A stretch of 64,000 nucleotides of DNA from the NCBI RefSeq assembly GCF_039544005.1, contig NZ_BAABKV010000001.1, positions 6,262,001 through 6,326,000 on the forward strand, given 5' to 3'. Source of the DNA: Kitasatospora paranensis. Its GTDB lineage: Bacteria; Actinomycetota; Actinomycetes; Streptomycetales; Streptomycetaceae. The notes under the pieces were generated by a model. That model saw only the letters and a program-made list of their open reading frames with translations, had not been told where the DNA came from and searched no databases. A program made the position numbers and the translations under genes. Positions 16,515 through 25,874 of this stretch are shown in pieces (positions within the stretch are counted from its first letter, which is position 1; each line of letters opens with the position of its first letter).

Positions 16515-19500
16515 TCAGCGCAGCCGGTCGATCCGGTACTTGAGGCTGCGCAGGCCGGAGTCGTTCGGGTCGTGGGCGACGGCCCGGCCGATCAGCGTCC
16601 GGGCCTCCTGGAAGCGGCGGGCGTTGGCCTTGCGCACGGCGTGGGCGCCGTAGACGACGCCCAGCTCCTTGCCGATGTTGGCCTTGGCGTCGGCCGTCAT
16701 CGCCATCTGCAGGGCCTGCTCCAGCAACAGGGTCGCGTCCGTGAACCGGTCGGCCTCGAAGTTCCTCGCGGCCTCGCTGCGCCACACGTTGACGATCACC
16801 CCCCGCATGTCGGGGGAGTCGTCGTACGTCTGGGCGCGGCGCAGCAGGGAGGCGCGCTCGTCGAACGGCCGGTCCTGGTACTTCTCCAGGACGTGGTTGG
16901 CCAGCACCACCGAGACCCGGCGCGGGGCCTCGGCGTCCGGGTCGCCGGTGAACTCCTCGTCGGCCGCGAGGGCTTCGGCCATGTGGGTGACGGCCTCGGT
17001 GCGCCGGTCGGCGATGGCGGCGGTGAGCGAACGGAGCTGGAGCACGTACACCAGGCCCGCCCGGTGGTCGGGGTCGTCGTCGAGGCGGGTGAGCTCCTGC
17101 CACAGCTCGGTGGCCTCGACCAGGTCGCCGTCGGGGCCGAGGACGCTGACCTCGTTGGCCCGGTTGCGCAGCGCGGCCTCCAGGAAGTGGCGGGCCGTCG
17201 GGTCGTCGGGGGCCAGCGCGAGCGCCTTGCGGAGCAGCACCAGCGCCTGCCGGTAGTCCTTGGTCTCGTTGTTGATCTTGCGGGCGTGCTGGGCGTACGC
17301 GGCACCGAGGTTCTCGCGCACCTCGCGGTGGCCGGGGGACAGGGCGAGGGCCTGCTCCAGCAGGGCGGCCGCGCCGGCCTGGTCGTCGTCGTGCTCCTTG
17401 AGCAGGGCGCGGGCCGCGCGCAGGCCGGCGTCGGCGCCGAGCGCGGCGAGTTCCGGGGTGAGCCCGGGGCCGGGCAGCGTGCCCGCCCGGGTCAGGCACT
17501 CCACCGCCTCGCGCCACTCCTGGTGGCGGTGGTGTTCGGCGGCCTGGCTGGTGAGGGCCTCGCGCAGCAGGTGCTGCCGGGTCCCGTCGGTCTCCGCCCC
17601 TCCGGGGTCTCCAGTGCGGAGACCGCCGCGGCGTGGCGGCCCTGGAGCAGCAGGTAGCGCTGCGGCCCGAGCTCCTCGAACAGGCCGAGGGCGTGCGTCA
17701 ACGGGTGCACCCCGTACGGGCCGGGCTTGCGCCAGGGGAGCACCGCGTACTGGAACGCGCCCTGCCAGGAGGAGAGTTCGCCGGTGGGCGGGGACGTCCG
17801 CAACAGCCGTTCGAGGGCCGGGCCGACGACCAACCGGTGGCTGGTGCCGTCGGGCCGGGCGATCCGGACCTCGTCCTCGGCGAAGGCCTCCGCGCAGCGG
17901 ACCTCCATGCCGAGCCGGACCGTCCAGGCGTCGACCTCGTCGCCGCTGCGGCCGTGGGTCTGGTCGAGCGTCCGCAGGTCGGTGCGGAGCCGGTCGGTGA
18001 GGGCGGCGCGGGCGGCGGCCACCCGCGGGGGTTCGGCGTCGCGGCCGGTGACCCCGGCGGCGGCGTCCCAGACGTCGGGCAGGTGCAGCGAGGGGACGAG
18101 GCAGCCGACGACCCAGTGCCACAGGTCCTCGCCGTCCGCCGTCCCGTCCGCCCTCCCGTCCGCCGCTCCGGGGTCCGTCCCGTCCGCCGCCGGTGCGCCC
18201 CCGGCCGGTGTCCCCTGGGCCGGGACGGTCGCCGCGAGGCGGTAGCTCACCAGGCCGAGCGCGTGCAGCAGCCGGGGGTGCGACGGGTCCTTGAGCAGCA
18301 GCGCGCGGTAGCAGTCCCAGGCCTCCTGGTGGCGGCCCTCGGCGGCGTGGCGCGCGGCCTCGTGCTCGGCGAGCACCCCGAGGGCCTCGGCCGCCTGCGC
18401 GTGGCCGGGCGTCAGCCGGACGGCCTCCCGCAGGTCGCCGGCCGCGTCGCCGAACCGCCCCGCCCCGACGGCGCGGGCCGCACGCCGGACCAGCACCGTG
18501 GTGCGGGCCCGGTGCGCGGCCGCGGGCAGGTCGGCGAGGGCGGCGTCCAGGTCGTCGTCGTCGGCCCGCAGCAGGCACAGGGCCGCGCGGACGGTGACGC
18601 CCGCCGGGCCGTCGCCGAGGACGGCGGCCCACGCCGCGAGGGTGGGCTCGGCCTCCTCCGGCAGGTCCGCCCGCAGGGCGCAGTCCAGCACCGCGAGGAG
18701 GGCCCGCTCCGCGCAGCGCCCGCAGCGGGCCGAGCCGGCGCCCTCCGGGCGGTGCAGGTGCGCGGCGCAGCCCTCTCGGCCGCATCCGCCGCAGGCGTCG
18801 GTGGCGGTCTGTCCGCAGGCGTCGGCGTCGGCGGCCGCGCACGGGGCGCCATCGGCGGGGGCGGGCGCCGGGGCGGCGGGGTTCGCCAGGTGGCGCCGGT
18901 ACCAGTCGAGGGCGCCGGGCCAGTTGCCGGCCCGCTCGGCGAGCAGGGCCCGCAGGTGGGCGAGGGCCGGGTCGCCCCCGGGTCCGGTTCGACCGCTGCG
19001 AGCAGGGCGACCGTCCGGACCGGACGGCCGGTCAGCAGCCCCGCCGCGGAGCGGTGGTAGACGTCCCGCGGCCGGTCGGCGCCGGCGGGCAGGGCGTCCG
19101 GCCCGGCGGCGGAGCCCTCCGCGAGGGCGAGCGCGGCCCGCAGCCGGCCCTCCCGGGCCGAGGCGGCCGGGCCGTCCGTGCCGGGGGCGGGGGAGCCGGC
19201 CAGGGCGAGGGCGTTGGCGGCGGCGTCGAGCGCCTCCGGGTCGTCCCGGCGGGTGAGCAGCAGGTGGGCGGCCTCACGGAGGGCGGCCTCGCGCAGGGAG
19301 CCGCGCAGGCCCGGCTCGTCCGGGGTGTCGAGGACGGTCCGCTGCCACAGGGCGCGGGCCGCCCCGGGGTCGGTGTCCAGGAGCCGGCGGGCGAGCAGGT
19401 CGCGCTGCGCGGTCAGCAGGTCGGAGAGGTCAGGGTCGCCCAGCGGCTCCCAGCGTGCCACGGCGCCCTCCGGGTCGCCGCTGCGGGCCAGGGCCAGGCC

Positions 19501-20726
19501 GTGCAGGAAGGCGGCGCTCGGGCTCCAGGGATGCGCGGCCCCGGCCTCCGCGGACAGCAGGGGCGCGGCCTCCTCGGTGCGGCCCGCGGCGAGCAGCGCG
19601 GCGCCGAGCCGGACCCTGGCGGGCTGCCAGTGCGGGCCCGCGTCGAGGGCCGTCCGGTAGTCGGCGGCGGCCTCGGCGGGGCGGCCGGCCCGTTCGTGCA
19701 GCAGGGCGAGGCCGAGCCGGGACGGGGTGTGGCCGGGCTGCGCGGCCAGCGCCGCGGTGAAGTGGCCGTGCGCCTCGGCGTCCCGGTCGAGCACCAGGGC
19801 GAGCCGGCCCAGCGCGTAGTGGGGGCGCGGGTCGTCGGGGGCCGCGGCGGCGGCGTCGGCGAGGTCGGTGCCGGCGCCGGTGTGGTCGCCGAGGAACTGC
19901 CGGGCCAGGCCGCGGAAGAGCAGCGCCTCGGCGCGCAGGGCGGCTCCGCGTGCCCACGGCGAGGGCTCCCCGGTGCCGCGCTCGACGGCGCGGCCGAAGG
20001 CCTCGACGGCCTCGGCGTTGCGCCCGGCGGCGTGCAGGTGGGCGCCGTGGCGGAACCAGAGTTCGCCGCTGCCGCCCGGCGCGGCGGCGGCGAGGACGGC
20101 CTCGGCCTCGCCGGGCCGGCCGCGGTCGCGCAGCAGCGCCGACCGGGCCAGCACCGGCCAGTCCCGCTCGGGGAGAGCCTTCAGGGCGGCGGCCGTGGCG
20201 CTGTCGCGGTCGGCGGCGGTGCCCTCCCGGCAGCGCCGCTGCAGCCACTCGAGGACGCGGGCGGCGGCGTCGGGGTCCTCACCGGGACCGGGGCCGCGGT
20301 CGGCGGCGCGCAGGAAGGCCAGGACGGGGGCGAGGTCCGGCCGATCGGCCCGGATCTCCGCCTCCGCGATCCGCAGCAGGCCCCAGCGGGGGATCTGCGT
20401 GTCCGGCGCGGGGAGCAGCGGGAAGGCCTCGCGGCAGAAGCCGAGGGCGGCCGCCCGGTCGCCGAGCGCCTCGGTGGCCTCGGCCAGACCGATCAGCGCC
20501 GTGCCGCGCTGGGGCCGCAGCGGCGGGGGTGCCAGGGCGAGGCGCTCGGTCAGCCGGGCGTACCGGCGCCGGGCCTGTTCGGGTTGCCCGGCGGCGAGCC
20601 GGGCGGCCGCCGCGGCCAGCGCCGTGGCCACCGAGGCGGCGTCGAGGGCCCGTCTGCGGCGGACGAGGGCGTAGCCCCCAGGCCGGCGAGTGCCACCGCG
20701 ATCAGCAGCAGCGCGAACAGCGCCAT
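16515..20726 (-). CDS. Membrane-anchored giant TPR protein with Cys/His cluster (three frameshifts)
   Basis: About 1404 residues if one base is added in each of three runs (C5 at 20675-20679, C5 at 18975-18979, C4 at 17597-17600); 4212 + 3 is divisible by three. ATG 20726 has AGGGGAG six bases upstream and gives an N-terminal membrane segment MALFALLLIAVALAGLGGYALV followed by RRRR, so the bulk is cytoplasmic. Dozens of TPR-like helix pairs follow (ARWEPLG..., HYALGRLALVLDRDAEAHGHF, REVRENLGAAYAQHA). A Cys/His cluster around 18710-18840 (CGGCGREGC, HLH, CGRCAER) may bind zinc. A scaffold at the membrane for the downstream chaperone parts is the likely role. Confidence 0.75.
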
Positions 20727-20919
20727 GCAGTCTCCCCTGCGGTCCGTTCGGTCGGTTCGGTGACCAACTATTCATGCGAGTTGCTGTCTTGACGTACCGT
20801 CAATCGGTGTCCGGCCGAGATCAGGATAGGCGGCCTTCGGGGTGTCCGGGCAGGAAAAACCACTATCGTGGGGGCAGGGCAGGGCGGGGCAGGGGCCGGC
20901 CGGTCAGGCGGGGGGCGGA
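20727..20919. promoter_or_regulatory. Divergent promoter region, kinase / TPR-chaperone operon
   Basis: The 193-bp spacer is clearly less GC-rich around 20761-20840 than its flanks. It holds an inverted repeat TTGAC-N5-GTCAA at 20789-20803, whose arms also read as a -35 hexamer in each direction. Convincing -10 elements could not be assigned. One shared regulator for both transcripts is plausible. Confidence 0.35.
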
Positions 20920-22713
20920 GTGTCAGAGTCACGCTGGGTGCCCGGGCTGCGGTTCGGGCCGGAGTTCGATCCCGAGCAGTACGAACTCCTCGAGTTCCAC
21001 CACCGCGGCGGCGAGGCCGAGGTGTGGCGCGCGGTGCGTACCGGCCGCAGCGGGCTCAAGGAGCTCGTGGCGGCGAAGATCATGCTGGAGCGCGACCCGT
21101 CCGAGGTGCGCCGCTGGCTCGGCCGCTGGGACGACGTCTCGCACAACGCGCACCGGCTGGCCGTCACCGACCTGGTCGTGCCGAGCTTCCTGCTCGGCCC
21201 CTCGCCGCACCGGCCCGGCAGCCCGCCCGGTGACGGGGTGCTGGGGTACCAGATCTCCCCGTGGGTCGAGGGCGTGCCGCTGCACCGGTGGGCGCGGGCC
21301 AACCGGGACGGCCTGCCGGCGGTGGCGGAGGTGCTGGTCCGGCTCTGCCGGATCGTCGACGAACTCCACCGCAAGCGCTGGGTGCACCGCGACATCTCGC
21401 CCGCCAACGTGCTGGTGGAGCCGGAGGGCCGGGTCAAGCTGATCGACCTGACCTTCCTCGCCCCGCTGGACCGGACCCTGACGGTGGCGGTGTTCACCCC
21501 CGGGCACGTGCCGCCGGAGGCCGAGCAGGTCGGCGGCTTCCCGGCCACCGCCAAGGACCTGTTCGCGGTCGGCACGCTGGCGCGCAGCCTGCTGCTGCCC
21601 GAGCACGGCCGGCTGGACCAGCGGACGGCCGCCGACCAGGCCCGCCGCGAGCTGGTGGCGGCCGGGTTCAGCGAGGAACTGGCCGGCTGGGCGGCCGAGC
21701 CGCTGCACCACGACCCGGACCGCCGTCCCGCCCCGCTCGGCCCGTGGGCCGCCCGCGGCCGGGAACTCCTGCGCGCGCACCGGCCGCTGCCGAGGACGTC
21801 CTGCCTGGCCGTGCTGCCGGACACCGCCGGCCGCCCGCTCGTGGTCGCCGGCGGCTCGGACGGTGTCGGCTACAGCGGCCCCGGGCTCTCCGTGCCGGAG
21901 CTGCCCGCCACCCGGACGAGCCAGGGCCCGCCGACGCTCCGGGAGATCGTGGCCGGCCGCTCGGGTCGGGCCGCGGAGCTCGCCGTTTTCGCGGAGGACG
22001 GCGCGGGCGCGCTCTGGGTGGGCAACCGCTCCGGCTGGTGGGAGGTGGCGCGCGGCGTCGCCGGGGCGGCCGGCGCCGTCAACGCCTCCGGCGAACTGGT
22101 CGTCTGGACGGCGCGCGCCGGGGTCCTGCAGTCCTTCCGCTGGTCGCCCGGGGTCACCGTCACCGGGCAGGAGCTGTCCGGCTGTCCGGCCGACCGGGTG
22201 CTCGCGGCCACCGAGGAACGCGTCGGGACGTGGTCCGTCCTGGTGGAGCACGAGGACCGGGTGCTCTGCTGGCGGGTGGGCGCCGAGGTCCGGCCCGAGC
22301 GGATCGCCGCCCCCGTCCGGGCCCGCGGGGCGGCGCTCGCAAGGTCCTCCGCCGGGCCGCAGGCCGTGATCCTCGGCCCCGACGGTGCGGCCCGGCTGTA
22401 CCCGCTCGGCGGTGGCGCCGCGCCGGTCGAGATCGGCGAGTCCGAGCCCGCCCTCGGAGTGGCGATGGCCGGCCACCGCGGCGGGCCGACGATCGCGCTG
22501 GCCGGGACGGGCGGCGTCCGGCTGCGCCTGCCCGCGTCCGGTGGGGCGCGGCGGCCGCGCTGGTGGCGGCCCACGCTGCGGCCGGCCACCCGGGTCGCGC
22601 TGTCGGTCGGCGACGACTGGCGGCTGTGCCTGGCCGCGGTGGTGGAGGACGAGCTGCAGTGCTGGCAGGAGGACGCCGCCTACCGCTGGCAGCCCGTCCG
22701 GCTGGACACCTGA
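20920..22713 (+). CDS. Eukaryotic-like protein kinase with C-terminal beta-propeller-like half
   Basis: 597 residues from GTG 20920 (GGGGG upstream). Kinase fold about residues 20-300: Gly-loop HHRGGEAEVWRA, ATP Lys53 in VAAKIM, catalytic HRDISPANV with Asp158, and metal Asp176 in LIDLTF, i.e. DLT instead of DFG. No transmembrane segment follows; instead residues about 310-597 hold repeated short beta units (LAVLPDTAGRPLVVAGGSDG, PQAVILGPDGAARLYPL, TIALAGTGGVRLRLP) that look like a WD/PQQ-type propeller. Divergent from the TPR-chaperone operon with a 193-bp spacer, and closed by a shared terminator with the NRAMP gene. It probably phosphorylates components of that operon. Confidence 0.75.
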   Translation: MSESRWVPGLRFGPEFDPEQYELLEFHHRGGEAEVWRAVRTGRSGLKELVAAKIMLERDPSEVRRWLGRWDDVSHNAHRLAVTDLVVPSFLLGPSPHRPGSPPGDGVLGYQISPWVEGVPLHRWARANRDGLPAVAEVLVRLCRIVDELHRKRWVHRDISPANVLVEPEGRVKLIDLTFLAPLDRTLTVAVFTPGHVPPEAEQVGGFPATAKDLFAVGTLARSLLLPEHGRLDQRTAADQARRELVAAGFSEELAGWAAEPLHHDPDRRPAPLGPWAARGRELLRAHRPLPRTSCLAVLPDTAGRPLVVAGGSDGVGYSGPGLSVPELPATRTSQGPPTLREIVAGRSGRAAELAVFAEDGAGALWVGNRSGWWEVARGVAGAAGAVNASGELVVWTARAGVLQSFRWSPGVTVTGQELSGCPADRVLAATEERVGTWSVLVEHEDRVLCWRVGAEVRPERIAAPVRARGAALARSSAGPQAVILGPDGAARLYPLGGGAAPVEIGESEPALGVAMAGHRGGPTIALAGTGGVRLRLPASGGARRPRWWRPTLRPATRVALSVGDDWRLCLAAVVEDELQCWQEDAAYRWQPVRLDT

Positions 22714-22716
22714 ACG

Positions 22717-22752
22717 GGCCGCCGGCGACCGCCCCCGGGCGCCGGCCGGCCG
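22717..22752. terminator. Hairpin between kinase and NRAMP genes
   Basis: GGCCGCCGGCG pairs with CGCCGGCCGGCC with one bulge around a C/G-rich loop, in the 39 bases between two converging stop codons. Confidence 0.5.
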
Positions 22753-24057
22753 TCAGCCCAGGCCGAACCAGCCGAGCACGGTCTGCACCAGCAGGATGGT
22801 CGACATGGCCGCCACGGCGACGACCACCGCACCGGCCGCGATCCGGTACCGCGGGCCGTTGGCGGCCGCCCCGAGCACGCTGCGGCGGTTGGTGAGGATC
22901 AGCAGGTACACCAGGACGACCGGGCTGATCAGGCCCTGCAGCACCTGGGTGCCGATCAGCAGTTTGATCACGTCGACCGGGGTCATCGCCACCGCGGCGC
23001 CCAGCGCGATCTGAGCGGTGAACAGTCCCAAAAACAGCGGCGCGTCGCGGAAGCTGCGGGACACCGAGCGCTCCACCCCGGCCGCCTCCCCGATCGCGTA
23101 GCTCGCCGACAGCGGCACCACCGCGCCTGCCAGTGCCGAGGCCCCGATCAGCCCGAACGCGAAGAGCAGTTCGGCGCCCTGCCCGGCCACCGGCTTCAGC
23201 GCCTCGGCGGCCTGGGCGGCCGAGGCGAGCGGTCCGCTGCCGCCGATCGCGGAGGCCGTCGCGACGATGATCGTCATGCTGATCACACAGGCGAACAGCG
23301 CGCCGAGGATCGCGTCCGCCCGGATCAGCCGGTAGTCCTCCGGCTTCGCCCCGCGGTCCACCACCCCGGCCGCGGCGTAGAACTGCATGTACGGGCTGAC
23401 CGTGGTGCCGATCAGGGCCACGCCGAGCAGGATGAACGCCTTGTCGGGCTGGACGTGCGGCAGGACGAGGTGCGAGCCGACCTGCCCCCAGTGCGGCCGG
23501 CCCAGGATCATGGCCACCGGGTAGGCGAAGAACACCAGCGACATCAGCAGGAAGATCCGCTCCGCCCAGCGGTAGGAGCCGAACAGCACCAGCGCCCAGA
23601 GCAGCAGCGCGGCCGGCGGGATCACCGCCCACTTGGGGACACCGAGCAGTTCGAAGGCGGCGCCGATCCCGGCGAACTCGCTGACCACCAGCCCGGTGTT
23701 GGCCAGCAGCAGGCAGAACAGCGCCACCGCGGTCAGCCGCAGGCTGAACTGCTCGCGGATGAGCGCCCCCAGGCCCTTGCCGGTGTGGGCGCCGAGCCGC
23801 ACGGCCATCTCCTGGACCATCACCAGGGCGACGGTGACCAGCAGCATGAAGAAGAGCGTGCCGTACGTGTACTGCGAGCCCGCTGTGGCGTAGGTGGCGA
23901 TCCCGGCGGCGTCGTTGCCGGCGTTGGCCGCGACCAGCCCGGGGCCGGCGACCGCCGCCACGACGGCGAAGCGTCCCCAGCGCCCGCGGCGTCCGGGCGG
24001 CGCCGTCGCCGCGACGGTGCCGGACGGGGGCGTACGGGTGGTGGTGTCGCCGGTCAC
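22753..24057 (-). CDS. NRAMP-family divalent metal transporter, probably magnesium type
   Basis: 434 residues, eleven or so hydrophobic helices. Helix 1 reads AGPGLVAANAGNDAAGIATYA where classical MntH has MDPGN, and helix 6 reads GTTVSPYMQFYAAAG where manganese/iron NRAMPs have the MPH metal site. Loss of the helix-6 Met is the hallmark of NRAMP-related magnesium transporters (NMT/NRMT groups). GTG 24057 overlaps the stop of the MgtE-like gene as GTGA. Upstream of the two-gene operon lies an M-box magnesium riboswitch, so Mg2+ import is the best-supported prediction; annotation as MntH would probably be wrong. Confidence 0.8.
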   Translation of the reverse strand: MTGDTTTRTPPSGTVAATAPPGRRGRWGRFAVVAAVAGPGLVAANAGNDAAGIATYATAGSQYTYGTLFFMLLVTVALVMVQEMAVRLGAHTGKGLGALIREQFSLRLTAVALFCLLLANTGLVVSEFAGIGAAFELLGVPKWAVIPPAALLLWALVLFGSYRWAERIFLLMSLVFFAYPVAMILGRPHWGQVGSHLVLPHVQPDKAFILLGVALIGTTVSPYMQFYAAAGVVDRGAKPEDYRLIRADAILGALFACVISMTIIVATASAIGGSGPLASAAQAAEALKPVAGQGAELLFAFGLIGASALAGAVVPLSASYAIGEAAGVERSVSRSFRDAPLFLGLFTAQIALGAAVAMTPVDVIKLLIGTQVLQGLISPVVLVYLLILTNRRSVLGAAANGPRYRIAAGAVVVAVAAMSTILLVQTVLGWFGLG

Positions 24058-25421
24058 TGCAGGAACCTCCGGAAGTGCAGGCGCCCGCGCTCGGGCAGCA
24101 GGGTGTCGAGGACATCGTCGGCGAGGATGCGGCCGATCGGGCGGCCCTGCCCGTCGACCACGAGCAGCGAGGACGCCCGGGAGGCCACCAGGAGTTCGGC
24201 GGCCTCCGCGATGCGGGCATGCGGGTCCACGGTGGCGGGCGGCCCGAACTGGGCCGTCCAGTCGGCGATCTCGCCCATGGTGGTGGGCTCCTCCGCCACC
24301 GTCAGGTCGAACAGCGAGATGTCGGCCAACAGCCGGCCGTGGTCGTCGACCAGGGCGACCGCCGCGATCTCGGCGCGGTGCTCGGCCAGTTCGGCCAGGC
24401 TGCTGCGGACGGCGGAGGCGGTGTCCGTCCGGCGGGCGGTGATCACGCGGGGCGTCATGCAGCCGCCCGCCGTCCCCTCCCGGTAGGTGAGCAGGCCGCG
24501 CAGCTCGGCGGCGTCGCTCTGGGGCAGCCGCTGCAGCAGCCGTTCGCGCTCGCCCGGGTCCAGGTCGCGCAGCGCGTCGACGGCCTCGTCCGGCTCCATC
24601 TCGTCGACCAGCCGGGCCGCGTCCTCCGGGGCAGCCTCGCGCAGCAGGTTCTCCAGCTCCGCCGGCTCCATCTCCTCCAGCGCGTCGGCGACATGGGCCG
24701 GCGCCAGCCAGGTGAGGAGCTGCTGGCGCTCGATCCGGCCGAGGTCCTCCAGGACGTCGGCGAGCTCCGCGGGGCGCAGCCGGTGCAGTGCCGCCCGGGA
24801 CGCCCGCAGGTGCACCTGGGCCGGGCCGTCGGTGGCCTGCTCGGCGAACGGCGCCACCGACTGCCAGTCGACGACCCGTTCCGGCGTCGGCCGGGCCTGC
24901 CAGCGCCGCGGGCCGAGGCGCCGCAGCAGGGTCGACAGGCTCACATCCACCCCGACCAGCACGGTGCGGCCGCCCTGCGGTGCGAGGTAGAGGTCGGCCG
25001 CCCGGCTGACCTGCACCCCGTCCACGTCGACGAGTTGGTGGTCCAGCACGTCCCGGCAGAGCAGCACCTCGCCGGGCCGGCGCTCGAACTCCCGCAGGTC
25101 GAGCCGGGCGGAGCTGAGCGACACCCGGTCGCCGGCGAACCGGCCGACCTTGTCGGCGGCGATGAAGGCCCGTCGCCGGCCGACGCTCACCACTAGGCCG
25201 GTGACGGGCGGGTAGGGCTCGGAGCCGTACAGCCGGGCGACCACGTCGACGATCCGGCCGACCTCCTCGCCGGACTGGTTGGTCACCGGGCGGCCGACCA
25301 GGCCGGCCAGTGAGACCAGCGAGGCGCGGACGGCCTGGACGGCGCCGGCCCGGCGGACGGACCTGACCCGGCGGTCGCGCAGGCGTGCGGACGTGGTGGC
25401 GAGCAGTGTGCTGGTGGCCAT
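24054..25421 (-). CDS. PRC-barrel / MgtE-N / CBS-domain regulatory protein without transport domain
   Basis: About 455 residues from ATG 25421 (GGGGTG upstream; the frame is open to 25475). Order: PRC-barrel-like part near residues 40-190 (LVGRPVTNQSGEEVGRIVDVV), MgtE N-terminal superhelical domain near 215-320 with repeated L-x-x-L-x-P/D-E-A motifs (ADVLEDLGRIERQQLLTWL, NLLREAAPEDAARLVDEMEPDEAVDAL), then a pair of CBS domains (GGCMTPRVITAR to the C-terminus LHFRRFLQ). In MgtE these cytosolic domains sense Mg2+ and gate the pore; here no membrane helices follow, so it likely senses Mg2+ and gates the NRAMP protein encoded by the next, overlapping gene. Confidence 0.8.
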   Translation of the reverse strand: MATSTLLATTSARLRDRRVRSVRRAGAVQAVRASLVSLAGLVGRPVTNQSGEEVGRIVDVVARLYGSEPYPPVTGLVVSVGRRRAFIAADKVGRFAGDRVSLSSARLDLREFERRPGEVLLCRDVLDHQLVDVDGVQVSRAADLYLAPQGGRTVLVGVDVSLSTLLRRLGPRRWQARPTPERVVDWQSVAPFAEQATDGPAQVHLRASRAALHRLRPAELADVLEDLGRIERQQLLTWLAPAHVADALEEMEPAELENLLREAAPEDAARLVDEMEPDEAVDALRDLDPGERERLLQRLPQSDAAELRGLLTYREGTAGGCMTPRVITARRTDTASAVRSSLAELAEHRAEIAAVALVDDHGRLLADISLFDLTVAEEPTTMGEIADWTAQFGPPATVDPHARIAEAAELLVASRASSLLVVDGQGRPIGRILADDVLDTLLPERGRLHFRRFLQ

Positions 25422-25555
25422 GGTGAACACCCCTGCCCCGGCAACTCCGGGGCTCCGGGCGGCAGCGGGCAGCACTCCGCCCCTCGCGGCCGCCCGCCCG
25501 GCCGGGCCCGGGCAGGCCGACGGTCGGGGCAGGGGGAGGAAGGTGACGGGAGTGG

Positions 25556-25636
25556 CTACCGCGTGCCGCGGAAGGACGACGAGGACGACGCGGACAACGT
25601 GGTGAGGGGCCGACTATGGCCCGGACTGCTGTCCAT
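25556..25636 (-). CDS. 26-residue upstream ORF between M-box and MgtE-like gene
   Basis: ATG 25636 is preceded at optimal distance by GGAAGGAGG, the strongest ribosome site in the region. The frame encodes MDSSPGHSRPLTTLSASSSS and ends SFRGTR, TAG at 25558-25556: Ser/Thr-rich, no membrane segment, with five consecutive Ser codons. It lies 87 bases past the 3' end of the riboswitch aptamer and 134 bases before the MgtE-like start. It may be a leader peptide taking part in the riboswitch read-out (Pro/Ser-dependent pausing or Rho access), or just a small conserved protein. Supported by position and ribosome site only. Confidence 0.45.
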   Translation of the reverse strand: MDSSPGHSRPLTTLSASSSSSFRGTR

Positions 25637-25723
25637 CTCTCGCCTCCTTCCGGCCGGGACGCACGGGGGCGTCGCTCAGGGCGCGGCAAGGGGGAGGACC
25701 GGGCGGATCCCGGTACACCCCAA

Positions 25724-25874
25724 CTCGTCAGAGCTTTGGCACTCCACGGCGTGTCCCTGTGCGGGAAGCCACTTGGGATCACCCCTTAGGTCGGGGAGAC
25801 CTGTCCTGATCCGGAGCGTCTCTCGACGGGTGGGATCAGTGGCCTGTGTCCGTGAAGACGCCTCACCGAACGAG
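25724..25874 (-). promoter_or_regulatory. M-box (ykoK) magnesium riboswitch
   Basis: Read on the minus strand, the conserved blocks of the M-box aptamer appear in order: CTCGTTCGGTGAGGC (5' side of P1 and the GGTGAGGC core), ACAGGCCACTG, CGAGAGACGC, GGATCAGGACAG, AAGGGGTGATCC, and finally GAGTGCCAAAGCTCTGACGAG in two parts (GAGTGCCAAAGCTC, then TGACGAG), closing P1 with CTCGT. Spacing agrees with the known fold, where three helices pack side by side around Mg2+. A TAGAAT -10 box lies on the same strand at 25901-25896, about 22 bases before the aptamer. It controls the MgtE-like/NRAMP operon: high Mg2+ should switch expression off. Confidence 0.85.

Noticed and set aside
16515..20726. Reading the TPR region as three separate TPR genes
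   Set aside because: The three frames join without loss at C runs, only the first has a ribosome site and start, and total length plus three bases is divisible by three.
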